64,000 bases of DNA from Amaurobius ferox (Eukaryota > Arthropoda > Arachnida > Araneae > Amaurobiidae). Position numbers and translations under genes: made by a program. How positions within the stretch are numbered: position 1 is the first letter of the stretch; every line of letters starts with the position of its first letter. Positions 62,400 through 64,000 of the stretch are shown here, piece after piece. Location: assembly GCA_951213105.1 (NCBI GenBank), contig OX578152.1, positions 72,300,680 to 72,364,679 on the forward strand, given 5' to 3'. The notes below the pieces were generated by a model. That model ran no database searches. It was not told the origin of the DNA and saw nothing but the letters and a program-made list of their open reading frames with translations.

Positions 62400-63480
62400 T
62401 CATGGGTTGTAAAACCCGGTGCCATTCCGAATGGCAGTATTGTTTGCCGTTTTGGCCACAATAAATAAACGGCATAAAGCTGTCTCATCCAATTGTGAGA
62501 TCAATTTCTGGTCACACAGCAGGACTGTTGTTTTTTCACACCATTCTTTAGCGCATGCCTTAAAATACCTGCATCCAAAATTTCTTTCCATTTCCTTCAA
62601 CGATATGATCTCTAGGGGCTCATATATCGGCAAAGTTGTTTTTATAATCACCCAGTACATCTCTTAAGATGGAGGGTACCACAACAAAACCATAATCAGT
62701 GCATTGTTTTTACAAACTTGACCCTTTGTCCGTAGCATTATATGAAAGTTTATTCTCAACGATATTAGCTAATGTTATCACCAATGCATCATAACTTATA
62801 TTACAAGAATCAACACCACGGCTAAAAGAGAACCAATGAAGAGTAGAAATCTCTTTTAAGCGAATGGAAGGTGCGTGCAATATTTCTTGAATTGCTTTTA
62901 GTTTTACCGACCGTATTGTAGATGTGTGAAAATAAACATACTGTGAACGCATAGTTCTTTATAAAATGTGAAATTGATCTATATCATTTTCAGTTTGCGA
63001 TATAGCATATGCTATAACGATGTGCAATGCAATGGTAGAGCTGAAGAGAGATGTAAGATTTACCTGTTGCTTCCCAATACCATTATTCTTTCCCATCATG
63101 ACTGCTGCAGCATTTGTAGCAAGACCAACCAATTTGGACGTTTTCATATTTTACTCTTTGAGGAAATTGATCAATACACATTTTAATGCATCAAAATTGT
63201 ATTCTCCACTCAGTTTCAACTTTGCCCCAAAACCAGTACGTGGTTCATTATTACTTTGATATTTTGAATAGATAATGAGTTTATGATTCACAGCAATATC
63301 GGTAGACTTATCAATAAAACTGAAAACATAAGGAATATTATTAATCTCACTTTCTAATTCTGACTGTAAGATATCAGACATAATGCCCTGCATTGGTGTT
63401 GTAGAATGATGCGATAAGTTTATGCGTTGCTCCTTGATTGTTTCGTTACCACATGCTTTCATCAAAGGCATTACAGGTTT
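62400..63480 (-). pseudogene. hAT-type transposase pseudogene
   Basis: Read in reverse: MSDILQSELESEIN, YVFSFIDKSTDIAVNHKLII (the conserved D.STD motif with the first catalytic Asp), IYSKYQS, then KTSKLVGLATNAAAVMMGKN (the G.ATDGA-like motif, with Asn-Ala in place of Asp-Gly), VKLKAIQEILHAPSIRLKEI and STLHWFSFSRGVDSC (the R/HW block). These match the hAT transposases of the ZNF862/DUF4371 kind. Two in-frame stops (63151-63153 and 62959-62961) and a frameshift near 62700 break it, and the C-terminal dimerisation region is not recognisable. In life it would cut and paste the element with 8-bp duplications. Confident in the superfamily, not the subfamily. Confidence 0.75.
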
Positions 63481-63567
63481 TTATTTCGTCTGTGGCACTT
63501 CCTACTTGGCAAACAAATAATAGTTTTAAATACAGTCATATCCCCTTCTGTCATATTCCCTCTATAC

Positions 63568-63660
63568 CAGAGTTTCCTAAATGGTGGGTCATGACCTGGC
63601 ATCTGACCACGAAAGCAAAGTGCCGGGTCGCCCAAAACAGCGGTCGAGAACCTATGTGGT
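63568..63660. mobile_element. hAT-type terminal sequence
   Basis: CAGAGTTTCCTAAATGGTGG then GTCATGACC and GGGTCGCC resemble the CAG-GGTT-CTCAA..GGGTCGC ends of many hAT elements. It lies about 90 bp beyond the transposase and is probably its right terminus. The left terminus was not found before 62400. Confidence 0.45.
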
Positions 63661-64000
63661 TAGTTTTTGCACCAAACTTTAAAATACGAGTAAATAACGT
63701 TGAATCGGGACTTTTGAATGGCTTATTAAATTAACTGAGACAAACGACACACTTCATCCACACCTTTTCGCAGTCTGGCACACCTTTGACAGAATACCAC
63801 TGATGGATTATTGTTTGTCTTTTTATTAAGAGTACCCAGTTTCGTTAGCAGAAAAAGCAACATAATTTCTAATGATTTTTGTCAAAATTTATATGTATGA
63901 AGCAAGCTTTTCAACATTGATTTTACTAAACAATAAATATAGAAACCCATTGGCAGTCGCACTAGATCTAAGAGTAAAGTTATATTTTTCTCATAACCTG
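63661..64000. other. No recognisable feature
   Basis: AT-rich sequence to the window end. Confidence 0.35.

Overview
The window is AT-rich, intron-era eukaryotic DNA with no convincing intact host gene. It reads as a repeat-dense, heterochromatin-like stretch of an arthropod genome. A chelicerate such as a spider is my best guess, because the DD34E Tc1 transposase relic, the 5S-rRNA-derived SINE and the long (TA)n arrays resemble those I associate with arachnids; the species is inferred, not shown. Almost everything recognisable is a mobile element or its remains.

Layout. 1-0.8 kb: unique AT-rich DNA. 0.8-5.75 kb: a 5-kb satellite of a 24-bp monomer with higher-order structure. 6.5-25 kb: several copies of a ~0.9-kb element with a 3' hairpin and a (CA)n core (Helentron/HINE-like), one nested in a hAT-type MITE that is itself bracketed by inverted copies of a second HINE-like family. 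Also here are a ~70-bp minisatellite, a GC-rich retroposon with target-site duplication (TSD), and the first 5S-SINE. 25.6-27.2 kb: (TA)n arrays, a short structured element and a broken mariner-like transposase. 27.7-33.9 kb: a HINE-like copy split by a head-to-tail pair of 2.6-kb elements.

35-50.5 kb is the most interesting part. A nearly open reverse transcriptase (RT) reading frame and its relatives (Penelope-like by my reading) sit between (TA)n arrays. They share a 3' module of three small hairpins whose stems change sequence but keep pairing. Two of these elements are arranged head to head: one in the middle of a 3.7-kb imperfect palindrome, the other carrying a solo LTR in one arm and a 5S-SINE in the other. 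A Tc1 relic lies inside a (TA)n array, followed by a degraded LINE that received a composite SINE insertion.

51-64 kb: two more copies of that LINE (one keeps an endonuclease domain and a possible ORF1 end), a possible MADF-domain exon, a 59-bp SINE stub with perfect context for retroposition, 132-bp and 148-bp tandem repeats, a hammerhead-like motif, and a hAT transposase pseudogene.

The elements interact mainly through nesting: (TA)n arrays act as landing sites for TA-targeting and Penelope-like elements, and the insertions let relative ages be read directly.
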